Shown: positions 28,877 to 38,207 of the stretch, piece after piece
Layout: the number at the start of each line of letters is the position of its first letter
Position numbering within the stretch: the first letter of the stretch is position 1
The notes under the pieces: model-generated
Told to the model about the DNA's origin: nothing
What the model saw: the letters and a program-made list of their open reading frames with translations, nothing else
Databases searched by the model: none
Source of the DNA: Candidatus Endowatersipora endosymbiont of Watersipora subatra
GTDB lineage: Bacteria > Pseudomonadota > Alphaproteobacteria > Rhizobiales > Rhizobiaceae
DNA length: 64,000 nt
Assembly (NCBI RefSeq): GCF_964026585.1
Contig: NZ_OZ032160.1
Coordinates: forward strand, 841,991 to 905,990
Direction of reading: 5' to 3'
Position numbers and translations under genes: made by a program

Positions 28877-29889
28877 TAAATCTCACCTAAAACCCCCTTA
28901 ATTCCTTCTGTGATCTTTTCTACATCCATGTCACTATAGCCAATTATAACCAAGGAGGATTCTTGCCGTTCCATAAGACCCCAGTTTCGGTCAAAATAGG
29001 TATCAATACGCTGACCAACAGCCTGAACAACCAATCGCATCGGTTTTCCGACAACTGCTACAAACCCCTTTACCCGTAAAATATCATGACGAGCAATAAT
29101 GAATGCTAACCCTGTCTTCAAGATCTCAATATCGAGAACTGTTCCACCGGAAATAACCAGATTTTTAAAATGATCGTGATCATGTTCATGAACATCTTGG
29201 TGATGAACGATATTAGTTACTATGTCCAAACCAAGCAAAACATCAGCTCCCGGAACACTATCCTTTCCCGCATGGATAAATTTTACAGGGGAGAGGGTTG
29301 CATCACGAACCGCAGTTTCGACAGCAACTACATGTTCACGACCAATAAGGTCCATTTTGTTAAGAATAATGAGGTCAGCGCTTATGATCTGGTCTTTAAA
29401 CAACTCTTCAAGGGAGCTACTATGATCTATAATTTCAGTTTTTTTCTGACGATTATTGGAAAAACTTCCTTCAGCTATAGCTTCAGAATCGACCACTGTC
29501 ACAACACCATCCAGTATCAACTGCTCCCTAATCTGTGGCCAATTGAAAGCATTCACTAAGGGCTGAGGCAAAGAAAGGCCAGATGTTTCAATAACAATAT
29601 GATCAGGCAGTGGATCTCTTTCCATTAGCTTTGTTATTGTGGGGACAAAGTCTTCTGCAACGGTACAGCAGATGCATCCATTGGTTAACTCAACAATCTC
29701 ATCTTTCTGACACGTCTTATCACCACAATCAGCCAAAATCTCACCATCAATCCCCAGATCACCAAATTCGTTGATGATAAGAGCAAGGCGTTTTCCGTTG
29801 GCAGTCGCCAATATTCTACGGATTAGCGTTGTTTTTCCTGCCCCTAGGAACCCTGTAATCACAGTTGCAGGAATTTTTTGAGCATCCAT
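28876..29889 (-). CDS. cobW: CobW, G3E-family GTPase and likely cobalt chaperone
   Basis: CobW belongs to the COG0523 metallochaperone GTPases and in B12 loci is thought to deliver cobalt to CobN. The 337-residue protein has Walker A GFLGAGKTT (residues 13-21), the metal site GCICC (71-75), the guanine motif NKMD, and a His-rich linker (HHQDVHEHDHDH, around residue 230) before the C-terminal CobW domain. It lies between cobP and cobN, which supports a cobalt rather than zinc role. A zinc-specific paralogue is less likely in this context. Confidence 0.93.
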   Translation of the reverse strand: MDAQKIPATVITGFLGAGKTTLIRRILATANGKRLALIINEFGDLGIDGEILADCGDKTCQKDEIVELTNGCICCTVAEDFVPTITKLMERDPLPDHIVIETSGLSLPQPLVNAFNWPQIREQLILDGVVTVVDSEAIAEGSFSNNRQKKTEIIDHSSSLEELFKDQIISADLIILNKMDLIGREHVVAVETAVRDATLSPVKFIHAGKDSVPGADVLLGLDIVTNIVHHQDVHEHDHDHFKNLVISGGTVLDIEILKTGLAFIIARHDILRVKGFVAVVGKPMRLVVQAVGQRIDTYFDRNWGLMERQESSLVIIGYSDMDVEKITEGIKGVLGEI

Positions 29890-29915
29890 TAAGATCGACT
29901 CCTTTTAGAAATCAT

Positions 29916-30464
29916 TTATTTCAATTTTTGTGGTAGGCCAGCAGTTAAAAACCAAACATGGTTTGCGATAGCGGCAATATCTTGATTCAGTTGTCCTGCA
30001 TGATCCCTAAAATCTCGGGCCATTTTTGTCTCTGGCACGATCCCTTGTCCAACTTCATTGCTAACCAAAATAACCGAAAATTCGGCCGAAAGCACCAACA
30101 AATAATCTAACAAAAGCTGACAACTCTCGATTACATTTTTTCCTGCCATCACTAGATTAGTGAGCCAAAATGTAAGACAATCCACTACAATACAGTGCTC
30201 TTTATTAGCCATTTGGGAGATGATAGTTGGAAGATCAAGCCTTTCCTCAACTAATTGCCAATCTGGACCGCGATGAACCTGATGCAGAGCAATTCGATTC
30301 GCCATCTCATCATCAAGAGAATAACCAGTAGCAAGATAAACTTTCTGGCGACCACTGATTTTAGCTAGATTTTGAGCGAAAGAGCTCTTTCCAGATCGAG
30401 TCCCTCCCAAGACGAGAATAATACCCGGTAAGAAAGGAAATGGAATCTGATCAGACACTGGCAA
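29916..30464 (-). CDS. cobP: Adenosylcobinamide kinase/GTP guanylyltransferase (CobP/CobU)
   Basis: This bifunctional enzyme phosphorylates adenosylcobinamide and activates it with GTP for nucleotide-loop assembly. The 182-residue protein has the P-loop GGTRSGKS at residues 20-27, the YLATG segment, HRGPDWQLVEE with the likely GMP-accepting His, and VSNEVGQGIVPE. The start is TTG at 30464 or GTG at 30458; both precede the conserved core. A 173-base spacer separates it from cobQ and may hold a promoter. Confidence 0.94.
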   Translation of the reverse strand: MPVSDQIPFPFLPGIILVLGGTRSGKSSFAQNLAKISGRQKVYLATGYSLDDEMANRIALHQVHRGPDWQLVEERLDLPTIISQMANKEHCIVVDCLTFWLTNLVMAGKNVIESCQLLLDYLLVLSAEFSVILVSNEVGQGIVPETKMARDFRDHAGQLNQDIAAIANHVWFLTAGLPQKLK

Positions 30465-30637
30465 TAGGGTAAGATTTTGAATAATAAAATGATTGTTTCA
30501 TTCACTAACAACTCGCTGAGAGTTAAAAGGAAGATCATATCTATGCTGCTTTAAACAGTAAACCGAAAAATCACTCGTATACCTTCGCATATTTAATGGG
30601 CATCAATAAATAAACTCATTGACGGATATCAAATTAA

Positions 30638-32134
30638 TCAAACGGGAAGAATTTCGTTCATCTCCCAGATCTTTGCATCAATCCACAACTCTAGAAAATC
30701 AGCTAGCTCATCAAGAGTAGAATTTAAACTGTTACGATAGCTTTGACCTTTACTTTCAATACCAAGACTTAACAGGTATGATCGACGCCAATCATCAGAA
30801 GAAAAAAGCCCATGCAAATAACATCCTCTACATAGCCCATTTTGTGAGATAGCACCATCAGTCTTATTCCCAATAAGAATCATCGGTCGCTTTCTGTCCG
30901 GTCCTCTGGTCGATCCCATGTGGATTTCATATCCTTCGATACTTTTTTTTGTTGTCACATCAATAGCTTTAGTGTTCAAGACAACTTTGTTAGGTATTAG
31001 AACTGTGTCAACATCTAAAAGTCCCAACCCCTTTGCTTCCTTCTGAACTCCCTCTATTCTATAAGGATCTTTTACACTTCTTCCCATCATCTGGTAACCC
31101 CCGCAAAGACCCAAAACATAGCCACCTTGGCGTACGTGATTATGCAGGTTCCTCTCCCAACCGAGTGCCTTGAATTGTTCAAGATCAGAAATCGTTGATT
31201 TTGAACCTAATAAAATGACCAACCTTGCCCCTTTAGGCCATAAATCACCTGGTCTCACAAATACCAAGCGGAGATGAGGTTCTAGTTTTAAAGGATCCAA
31301 ATCATCAAAGTTGGAGATTCTTGAAAGTACCGGCACAATCACTATCACCGTGCCATTTTGATTACTTGAAGCTCGTTCCAAAGCAAAAGAATCTTCAGCT
31401 GGTAGGTTGTTGGCACCAGAAAACCAAGGAATAATTCCAAAACACGGCCATCCTGTCAATTCTGAAATGTGATCAATTCCCTTATCAAAAACGCTGAGAT
31501 CTCCACGAAATTTATTGATTAGATATCCGCACACCATCTTTCGATCCATGTTAGACAAAATTGTATGAGTCCCAACCAGAGATGCAATGACTCCTCCTCT
31601 ATCAATATCACCGACTAAAATAACCGGTACATTTGCTTTAGTTGCAAATCCCATGTTGGCAATATCACCTACTCTTAGGTTTAGTTCAGCGGGAGATCCA
31701 GCACCTTCAACAATGACTAGATCTGCCTGTTCACACAAACGTCTATAGCTTTCCATCACAGCATTCATAAGATGAGGCTTGAGACTCTGATAATCTCTCC
31801 CATTAGCCGTCTTCCATAACTTACCATGCACAATAATCTGACTCCCTAGATCCGATTGAGGTTTGAGAAGGACAGGGTTCATATCCACATGCGATAATCT
31901 ATGACATGCTAATGCCTGTAACCACTGAGCACGAGCGACTTCTCCACCACCGCCATCATCTAAAGGAATGTCAGCAACAGCTGCGTTATTAGACATATTT
32001 TGAGGTTTAAAAGGGAGCACAGACAGTCCTTTTCGGGTTGCTAGTCGGCATAAACCAGCAACAAGGACCGTTTTACCTACATCCGATCCAGTACCTTGAA
32101 TCATAATTGATTTAGCTTTTCTTTTCTGAATCAT
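30638..32134 (-). CDS. cobQ: Cobyric acid synthase
   Basis: CobQ amidates four side chains of the corrin ring. The frame opens at 32173, but the conserved N-terminus (KSIMIQGTGSDVGKT) follows the ATG at 32134, which I take as the start, giving 498 residues. There is an N-terminal ATPase domain with FKPQNMSNN and a C-terminal glutaminase domain with the Cys motif GLCGGYQMMG, plus GYEIHMGST. It is the most upstream gene of the large minus-strand run. I looked for a B12-riboswitch box in the 135 bases before it and saw none. Confidence 0.95.
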   Translation of the reverse strand: MIQKRKAKSIMIQGTGSDVGKTVLVAGLCRLATRKGLSVLPFKPQNMSNNAAVADIPLDDGGGGEVARAQWLQALACHRLSHVDMNPVLLKPQSDLGSQIIVHGKLWKTANGRDYQSLKPHLMNAVMESYRRLCEQADLVIVEGAGSPAELNLRVGDIANMGFATKANVPVILVGDIDRGGVIASLVGTHTILSNMDRKMVCGYLINKFRGDLSVFDKGIDHISELTGWPCFGIIPWFSGANNLPAEDSFALERASSNQNGTVIVIVPVLSRISNFDDLDPLKLEPHLRLVFVRPGDLWPKGARLVILLGSKSTISDLEQFKALGWERNLHNHVRQGGYVLGLCGGYQMMGRSVKDPYRIEGVQKEAKGLGLLDVDTVLIPNKVVLNTKAIDVTTKKSIEGYEIHMGSTRGPDRKRPMILIGNKTDGAISQNGLCRGCYLHGLFSSDDWRRSYLLSLGIESKGQSYRNSLNSTLDELADFLELWIDAKIWEMNEILPV

Positions 32135-32308
32135 AATTTCTCTAAAAGAATCAAATAAATTGCCATAAAACACATTATCCTTTTTTAACTAGATCTTTAG
32201 AGCACTTCTTAAAAAGAGGAACTATATAAAGTACAATCTTATTAAGATGGTGAGTCAAAAAATCTATCTTTTAAATTTTAAGTTAAGGTCAGAGTCAGGA
32301 ATATTTTA

Positions 32309-34465
32309 GTGTTTTCTGTCAATCACAGTTGGGATGTCTCTAAGTTATCCGAAGAGTCAGCTATCATTGAGCTAGCTCGTCTTGCAAAAGAGATAAAGAA
32401 ACATGATGTTCTTTACTATAGAGACAATGCCCCACAGGTAACAGATGCTGAATACGATAGATTAAGACAGCTTGATTTAGCCATTGGAGCCCGCTTCCCT
32501 CATCTTGTTCTCCCTCATTCCCCTAGCCAGAGGGTTGGAGTAACGATTCAAGATACATTTAAAAAAATCGTTCACGAAATACCAATGTTGTCATTGGATA
32601 ACGCTTTTAATGACGATAATGTGTTTAATTTTTTAGCACGGATGAAGCGGTTTCTCAGTTTTTCAGAATCCAAGCAGTTAGTAATTGTTGCGGAACCCAA
32701 GATTGATGGTTTATCTTTGGCTCTGCGATATGAGAAAGGGAATCTGGTGTCTGCAGCAACGAGAGGTGATGGAATCATTGGCGAAGATGTAACAATGAAT
32801 GCGAGAACCATTTCTGATATCCCTGAACATTTAGAAGGAAATAATGTGCCTGATATCTTTGAAGTTCGAGGAGAGGTGTATATCGGAAAAGCAGATTTCA
32901 AAAAGCTTAATGAACTCATGGGAGAAGAAGGAAAGCCTGGTTATGTGAATCCACGTAATACAGCATCCGGATCACTACGACAATTAGACTGGTCAATTAC
33001 CGCAAGACGTCCATTAAAGTTTTTTGCTTATGCGTGGGGTGTACACACTAGTCTACCAAAGATGAGTCAGTATGAAATGGTACACTTATTTTCTGATTGG
33101 GGGTTTAAAATCAGTCCTTTCTTGAAATTATGTTACACAGCTGAAGATTTGATTGAACACTATAGATATCTTGCGAAGAAACGTGCGAAGATTGACTATG
33201 ATATTGACGGTATTGTCTACAAAGTCGATGATCTCTGGCTTCAGAATAGGCTAGGATTCGCCTCTCGTAGTCCTCGTTGGGCAATTGCTCATAAATTTTC
33301 AGCTGAAAGAGCAATCACCACGCTAACTGATATTGAAATTCAAGTCAGTCGTACTGGAGCTCTATCCCCAATCGCTCGTCTGATGCCGATTACCGTGGGT
33401 GGTGTTGTTGTTTCTAATGCAACGCTTCATAATGAGGATTATATTTCTGGCATTGATTCCGACGGGGAGCGGATACGGGGAGGACGTGATCTTCGGATTG
33501 GTGATAGTGTTACTATCTATAGGGCCGGTGATGTCATTCCGAAAATTATGGACGTTGATTTATCTAAAAGAAGTCAAGACTCTCTTGTTTACAATTTCCC
33601 TAATACCTGTCCAGCTTGTGGGAGTCCTGCTGTGCGTGAAATCAATGCTAAGACAGGGAAACTCAATTCTATAAGGCGTTGTACTGGAGGTCTCATTTGT
33701 CCTGCACAGGCCATTGGAAAAATCAAACATTTCGTTTCTCGTAATGCATTTAATATCGATGGGTTCGGCGATAGGCAGGTTGAAGCGTTATTTAAATGGC
33801 AACTGATCGAAAACTCAGCTGATCTTTTCACTCTTGAGGAGAAAGATAAAGTTTCTCTGACGCCTTTAAAAAACCGAGAAGGATTTGGAGATTTAAGCGT
33901 CTCTAACCTTTTCTCTTCAATCAGAAGTGCAAAAAAAATCAATCTTCATCGATTCATATTTGCTCTTGGTATTCGCTATATTGGGGATCGCAATGCGAAA
34001 TTATTGGCGCAGCAATATCGGACTCTAGAAGCTCTTTTGGAGACAGTCCGCGATGCTTCAACCTTTCATGGGGACGCGTGGGAAACATTATTAAGCATTG
34101 ACGGTTTGGGAGAAATAGCCGCTTTCACCTTAGTTCAGTTTTTCAATGAACTGTATAATAGCCAGTTGATTGAGCGTCTTGTTCATGCGATTGATATTCA
34201 TCCAGTCGAAACGTTTGATAACAAGGATACTGCATCTCTTTTGGGAAAAACTCTTGTATTTACAGGTTCCTTCAAGAAGATGACTCGCCATGAAGCGAAA
34301 GCGATGGCTGAGAAGGTCGGTGGAACCGTATCAGAATCGGTTTCTCTCAAAACTGATTTAGTTGTTGCTGGCTTCCGAGCTGGATCGAAGCTTAAGAAAG
34401 CAAAAAAGCTTGCCATTGACATTATCGATGAAAGAAAATGGTTCCAACTTTTGGGACAAGAATGA
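32309..34465 (+). CDS. ligA: NAD-dependent DNA ligase
   Basis: LigA seals nicks during replication and repair. The 718-residue protein has the adenylation lysine K131 in EPKIDGLSLAL, the NPRNTASGSLRQLD motif, an OB fold, and a four-Cys zinc finger (CPACGSP ... CTGGLICP). A helix-hairpin-helix region follows, then a C-terminal BRCT domain (LGKTLVFTGSF). The start is GTG at 32309. It is divergent from the cobalamin run and converges with pepP, with only 94 bases between them. The length and all domains are normal. Confidence 0.96.
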   Translation: MFSVNHSWDVSKLSEESAIIELARLAKEIKKHDVLYYRDNAPQVTDAEYDRLRQLDLAIGARFPHLVLPHSPSQRVGVTIQDTFKKIVHEIPMLSLDNAFNDDNVFNFLARMKRFLSFSESKQLVIVAEPKIDGLSLALRYEKGNLVSAATRGDGIIGEDVTMNARTISDIPEHLEGNNVPDIFEVRGEVYIGKADFKKLNELMGEEGKPGYVNPRNTASGSLRQLDWSITARRPLKFFAYAWGVHTSLPKMSQYEMVHLFSDWGFKISPFLKLCYTAEDLIEHYRYLAKKRAKIDYDIDGIVYKVDDLWLQNRLGFASRSPRWAIAHKFSAERAITTLTDIEIQVSRTGALSPIARLMPITVGGVVVSNATLHNEDYISGIDSDGERIRGGRDLRIGDSVTIYRAGDVIPKIMDVDLSKRSQDSLVYNFPNTCPACGSPAVREINAKTGKLNSIRRCTGGLICPAQAIGKIKHFVSRNAFNIDGFGDRQVEALFKWQLIENSADLFTLEEKDKVSLTPLKNREGFGDLSVSNLFSSIRSAKKINLHRFIFALGIRYIGDRNAKLLAQQYRTLEALLETVRDASTFHGDAWETLLSIDGLGEIAAFTLVQFFNELYNSQLIERLVHAIDIHPVETFDNKDTASLLGKTLVFTGSFKKMTRHEAKAMAEKVGGTVSESVSLKTDLVVAGFRAGSKLKKAKKLAIDIIDERKWFQLLGQE

Positions 34466-34559
34466 GCATTTTAATCAAGAATCAGCTCAACAATCTCGTA
34501 CAATTCAAAATTCTTCTCTACTAGTGATGAATGACTTCTCAAGTTTTTCGATGAAAAAG

Positions 34560-36386
34560 TTAACTTCTCATTATTGGATAGGTTGACTGGATGATCCACT
34601 GTGCAACACTCCTGTCGACTAAAGGAAGAATATTTTTTTGGACAAGAGCATGATAAGTATTCAACCAGTCGATTTCTATATCAGTCATTAAGGTGGGATC
34701 AATGAGTTTACAATCGATAGGTGCAAAGCTGATGAGTTCAAAACTCAGCATACTTTGATCTCCACCAGGAATATCAGCGGCTTCTTTTACTATCATCAGG
34801 TTTTCGATACGAATGCCAAACTCTCCCTCACGGTAATAACCAGGCTCATTAGATATAATCATACCCGGTAGTAATTCTTGATTGCCATGCTTAGAAATAC
34901 TATGAGAACCTTCGTGAACACTCAGATATGAACCTACGCCATGGCCAGTACCATGAGCATAATCCATCCCCTTTTTCCATAGGGGTAGACGAGCTAATAT
35001 ATCTAAATCCATCCCTCTCGTTCCAGTTGGAAAGCAAGCTAAGGCCAGATTGATATGGCCTTTTAAAACAAGTGTAAATGCCTTGCATTGCTCTGAAGTG
35101 GGTACGCCGATGGCAATTGTTCTCGTGATGTCTGTTGTCCCATCAAGGTATTGAGCACCGGAATCACAAAGGTATAACTCTGAATTTCCTAGGACTCTGT
35201 TACTTTCCTTGGTAACATCGTAATGTATAATCGCTCCGTTGGGTCCGGATCCTGATATTATATTAAAGGCAAGATCACGCATGGGCATATTTCCTTCCAT
35301 ATTCCAACGGATTGTCTCTAATTTTTGTACAGCATCAATTTCTGTGATGCTTCCAGGAGGCTGTTCATCAAGCCATGCAAGAAAACTGCTAATAGCGGCA
35401 CCATCTCGAAGGTTTGCATGACGTGCTCCCTCAAGCTCCTTTTTATTTTTTTGAGCTCTGAGAATGCTGATCGGATCTTTGACTGTGACAGCAGTCCCTG
35501 TAGCATTTTCTACCATCTCCCATAATGCTTCTGGAACAAGATCTGGATCCATCAAAATTTTCTTGTTTTTGACCATGAGCTTTAACTGGTCACTAAATTC
35601 GTTCGCCCCATAGATATGACTCACCCGATTCAAAAATTCATAGGTCCTAGTATTGAGTTTGATTTTATCTATAAAGAGGAGAGGGAAGTGATCAGCCCTT
35701 AAAATAGCACGACCCAATACAACTGGTGTATGCACAATATCTCTACCTCTTATATTAAAGAGCCAGGAGAATGAATTGGGATCCGTTAATATGCATAATT
35801 CTGTCTTTTGGTGATTAAGATATGCCGATAGGTTTTCTAGTTTTTCGACGATTGATCTCCCGGAGAATCGAGGGGGGTGAATAGAAATCGGTTCAGCAGC
35901 CTGAAAGGGTTTATTGTTCCAGAGCACATCGATCGGATTGCATGGGAGATATTTTAAAGAAGCCTGAGCTGATTGGACGGCACGCCTCAAAATTTTGACT
36001 TCATTATGACTATGTAACCAAGGATCAATCCCAACTGTCCAATGGGGTATAGTATGAGTTCTTAACCACTCTGATGGCGGCTTGGTGATCAGATTTTCAA
36101 TCACCCAATTATCAAGGTCCATTTGCTTGGATGCTTGTATCGTATATCGACCATCAACAAAAAGGAGAGCCTGTTTTAAGGTAATTATTGCCATTCCTTC
36201 TGATCCGGTAAAGTCAGAAATCCAAGCGAGCCGTTCGTGGTGAGCAGGCAGATACTCATTTCTATGCTCATCGGTGTGAGGAATGATCAACACATCAAGC
36301 TTTTCGCACTTCATATAAAAACGAATGCCTTCTAACCTATTCTTGTTTTGACTCTGTTTTATTGAAAAATCACATTTCTGAAACAT
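34560..36386 (-). CDS. pepP: Xaa-Pro aminopeptidase, M24B family
   Basis: This cytoplasmic metallopeptidase removes N-terminal residues next to proline. The 608-residue protein is the long three-domain form (creatinase N-terminal domains plus pita-bread catalytic domain) also found in eukaryotes and alphaproteobacteria. Metal ligands are visible in LYLCDSGAQYLDGTTDITR (two Asp), GTGHGVGSYLSVHEG (His), SNEPGYY (Glu) and GIRIENL (Glu). The start ATG precedes a normal N-terminus. The gene faces ligA and has no close co-directional partner. Confidence 0.92.
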   Translation of the reverse strand: MFQKCDFSIKQSQNKNRLEGIRFYMKCEKLDVLIIPHTDEHRNEYLPAHHERLAWISDFTGSEGMAIITLKQALLFVDGRYTIQASKQMDLDNWVIENLITKPPSEWLRTHTIPHWTVGIDPWLHSHNEVKILRRAVQSAQASLKYLPCNPIDVLWNNKPFQAAEPISIHPPRFSGRSIVEKLENLSAYLNHQKTELCILTDPNSFSWLFNIRGRDIVHTPVVLGRAILRADHFPLLFIDKIKLNTRTYEFLNRVSHIYGANEFSDQLKLMVKNKKILMDPDLVPEALWEMVENATGTAVTVKDPISILRAQKNKKELEGARHANLRDGAAISSFLAWLDEQPPGSITEIDAVQKLETIRWNMEGNMPMRDLAFNIISGSGPNGAIIHYDVTKESNRVLGNSELYLCDSGAQYLDGTTDITRTIAIGVPTSEQCKAFTLVLKGHINLALACFPTGTRGMDLDILARLPLWKKGMDYAHGTGHGVGSYLSVHEGSHSISKHGNQELLPGMIISNEPGYYREGEFGIRIENLMIVKEAADIPGGDQSMLSFELISFAPIDCKLIDPTLMTDIEIDWLNTYHALVQKNILPLVDRSVAQWIIQSTYPIMRS

Positions 36387-36496
36387 TCTTATGTAGTGTT
36401 TTTACTGATAGGATATAAAAAATGAAGCTTGAACTTCGTAAGTTCGCAAGTGGAATATCCCGAAAATCTGGACTAACCGAAGAGAATTCATGCTAG

Positions 36497-36640
36497 TTAA
36501 TTGTTATTATTTGTTCCAACCAAGTCGATAATAGATTTATCGACATCAAATAAGGCAGTTAAAACAAATACAATTGCTAACACACTAATGACGGACCAAA
36601 GTGTAATCTTCCAGCAAGACTTATCAAAAAGTTCATCCAT
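36497..36640 (-). CDS. Possible 47-residue single-pass membrane protein
   Basis: An ATG-started frame in the gap encodes a polar start (MDELFDKSCWK), one strong hydrophobic stretch at residues 12-31 (TLWSVISVLAIVFVLTALF) and a polar tail ending in NNNN. This layout looks more like a real small inner-membrane protein than random AT-rich sequence. There is no strong ribosome binding site and I recognise no family. It lies upstream of pepP on the same strand, 110 bases away. Confidence 0.4.
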   Translation of the reverse strand: MDELFDKSCWKITLWSVISVLAIVFVLTALFDVDKSIIDLVGTNNNN

Positions 36641-36946
36641 ATTTTCAAAAGCTATCTAACCTGTAACCTGCCGACGATGAATTCCTGAAAGCTTCATAGA
36701 GCCTATGATGTTATTTTTTACGCTTCTCATAAAGGTGATGCAACAGTCAATCTCTCTTTAAGCCTAGATTAAAATGTCATACAAAAATCATTATAAATAT
36801 ACATTTCCAGAAACCCTATTGATCAATAGCGAATCTTCTATATTCTATCATTCTTATCCTTAATCGAGCATGGTGATAACGATTTTATCATCGATTAGTA
36901 TATTATGTGAAATCAAGAATTGAGAATTCATTAAACTTATGCCTTT

Positions 36947-36975
36947 AATTTTAAAGACCGGAATTTAAAGACCGG
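36947..36975 (+). repeat. Tandem direct repeat upstream of apbC
   Basis: AATTTTAAAGACCGG (36947-36961) is followed at once by AATTTAAAGACCGG (36962-36975). The copies differ by one T in the T-run. The repeat ends 28 bases before the apbC ATG. It could be a pair of regulator sites or a simple duplication. Confidence 0.6.
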
Positions 36976-37003
36976 CCTTGTATTCTCTAATACGTTGTCA
37001 AAG

Positions 37004-38107
37004 ATGGCCAGTCAAAAACAAGTTTTGGATCAACTGAAAAAGATAAAAGTTCCTTATTTTGATAGTGACATCGTTTCCCTAGGACTAGTGAATGGTATCC
37101 ACATCGAAGGAGATAAAGTTATTGTTTCAATTGCTGTTCCGGCTCAACGGGCAGAAGAGCTTGAGGAACTCAGAGTAGTAGCACAGAGCTTTTTAATGGA
37201 AATCGAAGGTGTTAATTCTGCACTTGCTGTTCTGACCGAGGAACGAAAAACTGACCCTTTCACCCCCCTCCTCCCCTCTAAACCGGCAATGCGTCGCGCT
37301 GAAATTGAAAAAAAGCGGATTTCTGGCATAGACTCGATCATAGCGGTTGCCTCAGGAAAAGGTGGTGTTGGGAAATCAACCATATCAGTCAACTTAGCTT
37401 TGGGTCTTAAAAAAACGGGTCTAAGAGTTGGCATTCTTGACGCTGACATTCATGGCCCCTCGTTGCCACATCTACTGGGGATCACTCAAAAACCAACAGC
37501 AGAAGGAAGAATTTTAAACCCAATACTATCCCACGGTCTAACCGTTATGTCAATCGGGTTTCTGATTCAAGAAGAAAAACCAATAATCTGGCGAGCTCCG
37601 ATGGTTACCTCTGCACTCAAGCAAATGTTAAGTGAAGTTGCCTGGGGTAAATTAGATGTTCTAGTTGTTGATATGCCACCAGGCACAGGCGATGTTCAAT
37701 TGACGATGGCGCAACAAGTTTCTTTAGAAGGTGCTATTATAGTTTCTACCCCCCAAGACATTGCTTTAATTGATGCTCTAAAAAGTCTTAACATGTTCAA
37801 AAAAGTTAAGATCCCGATTTTAGGGATCGTTGAGAATATGAGTAGCTTCATTTGTCCAAAATGCGGAGAGCCATCAGAGATTTTCGGGCAGGGAGGCGCG
37901 CGCGCGGCATCGGAGAGACTCGGTGTCGCCTTCCTCGGCGAAGTGCCTCTTCATATAGATATAAGAACTTATTCAGATGCTGGAAATCCTGTAGTTGAAT
38001 CAAAACCAAACGGAGTACATGCCCAATGTTATGTTAATATAGCACGTAAGATTGCAGAACATCTTAATGACTCAACAGCTGAAAAGGTAAAAACTACTTT
38101 TGAATAG
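37004..38107 (+). CDS. apbC: Fe-S cluster carrier ATPase of the Mrp/NBP35 family
   Basis: ApbC/Mrp binds and transfers Fe-S clusters in the cytoplasm. The 367-residue protein has an N-terminal MIP18-like (DUF59) domain of about 85 residues, a deviant Walker A motif GKGGVGKST near residue 118, and the CxxC cluster ligand pair in FICPKCGEP. The frame opens with TTG at 36995, but ATG at 37004 is more likely. It stands alone, followed by a probable terminator at 38183. Confidence 0.93.
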   Translation: MASQKQVLDQLKKIKVPYFDSDIVSLGLVNGIHIEGDKVIVSIAVPAQRAEELEELRVVAQSFLMEIEGVNSALAVLTEERKTDPFTPLLPSKPAMRRAEIEKKRISGIDSIIAVASGKGGVGKSTISVNLALGLKKTGLRVGILDADIHGPSLPHLLGITQKPTAEGRILNPILSHGLTVMSIGFLIQEEKPIIWRAPMVTSALKQMLSEVAWGKLDVLVVDMPPGTGDVQLTMAQQVSLEGAIIVSTPQDIALIDALKSLNMFKKVKIPILGIVENMSSFICPKCGEPSEIFGQGGARAASERLGVAFLGEVPLHIDIRTYSDAGNPVVESKPNGVHAQCYVNIARKIAEHLNDSTAEKVKTTFE

Positions 38108-38182
38108 GCATTGAAGAGGTTTTCGAAATTGAATATGGTTACTTATTAACTCTTTTAAACTCTTTAAATATAGTCATGCGCG

Positions 38183-38202
38183 GGCTTTAAATATTAAAAG
38201 CC
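38183..38202 (+). terminator. Possible terminator downstream of apbC
   Basis: GGCTTT and AAAGCC form a 6-bp stem with an 8-base loop, followed by TTTG. It lies 76 bases after the apbC stop. The stem is short but half G-C, which is high for this genome. Confidence 0.4.
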
Positions 38203-38207
38203 TTTGT

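Larger units (their letters stand above)
36387..36994. other. 608-base gap between pepP and apbC
   Basis: The gap holds one possible small gene on the minus strand (36497-36640), a small hairpin next to pepP (GAACTT-CGT-AAGTTC at 36431-36445), and a tandem repeat at 36947-36975. The remainder is AT-rich with no supported gene or RNA. Confidence 0.5.

Noticed and set aside
32174-32308. Possible cobalamin riboswitch before cobQ
   Set aside because: I could not find the conserved B12 box on the minus strand here or before cobP, cobW or cbiX.
34541-34561. AT-rich hairpin between ligA and pepP as a terminator
   Set aside because: The stem has a G-G mismatch, no G-C core beyond one pair, and overlaps the pepP stop; too weak to annotate.
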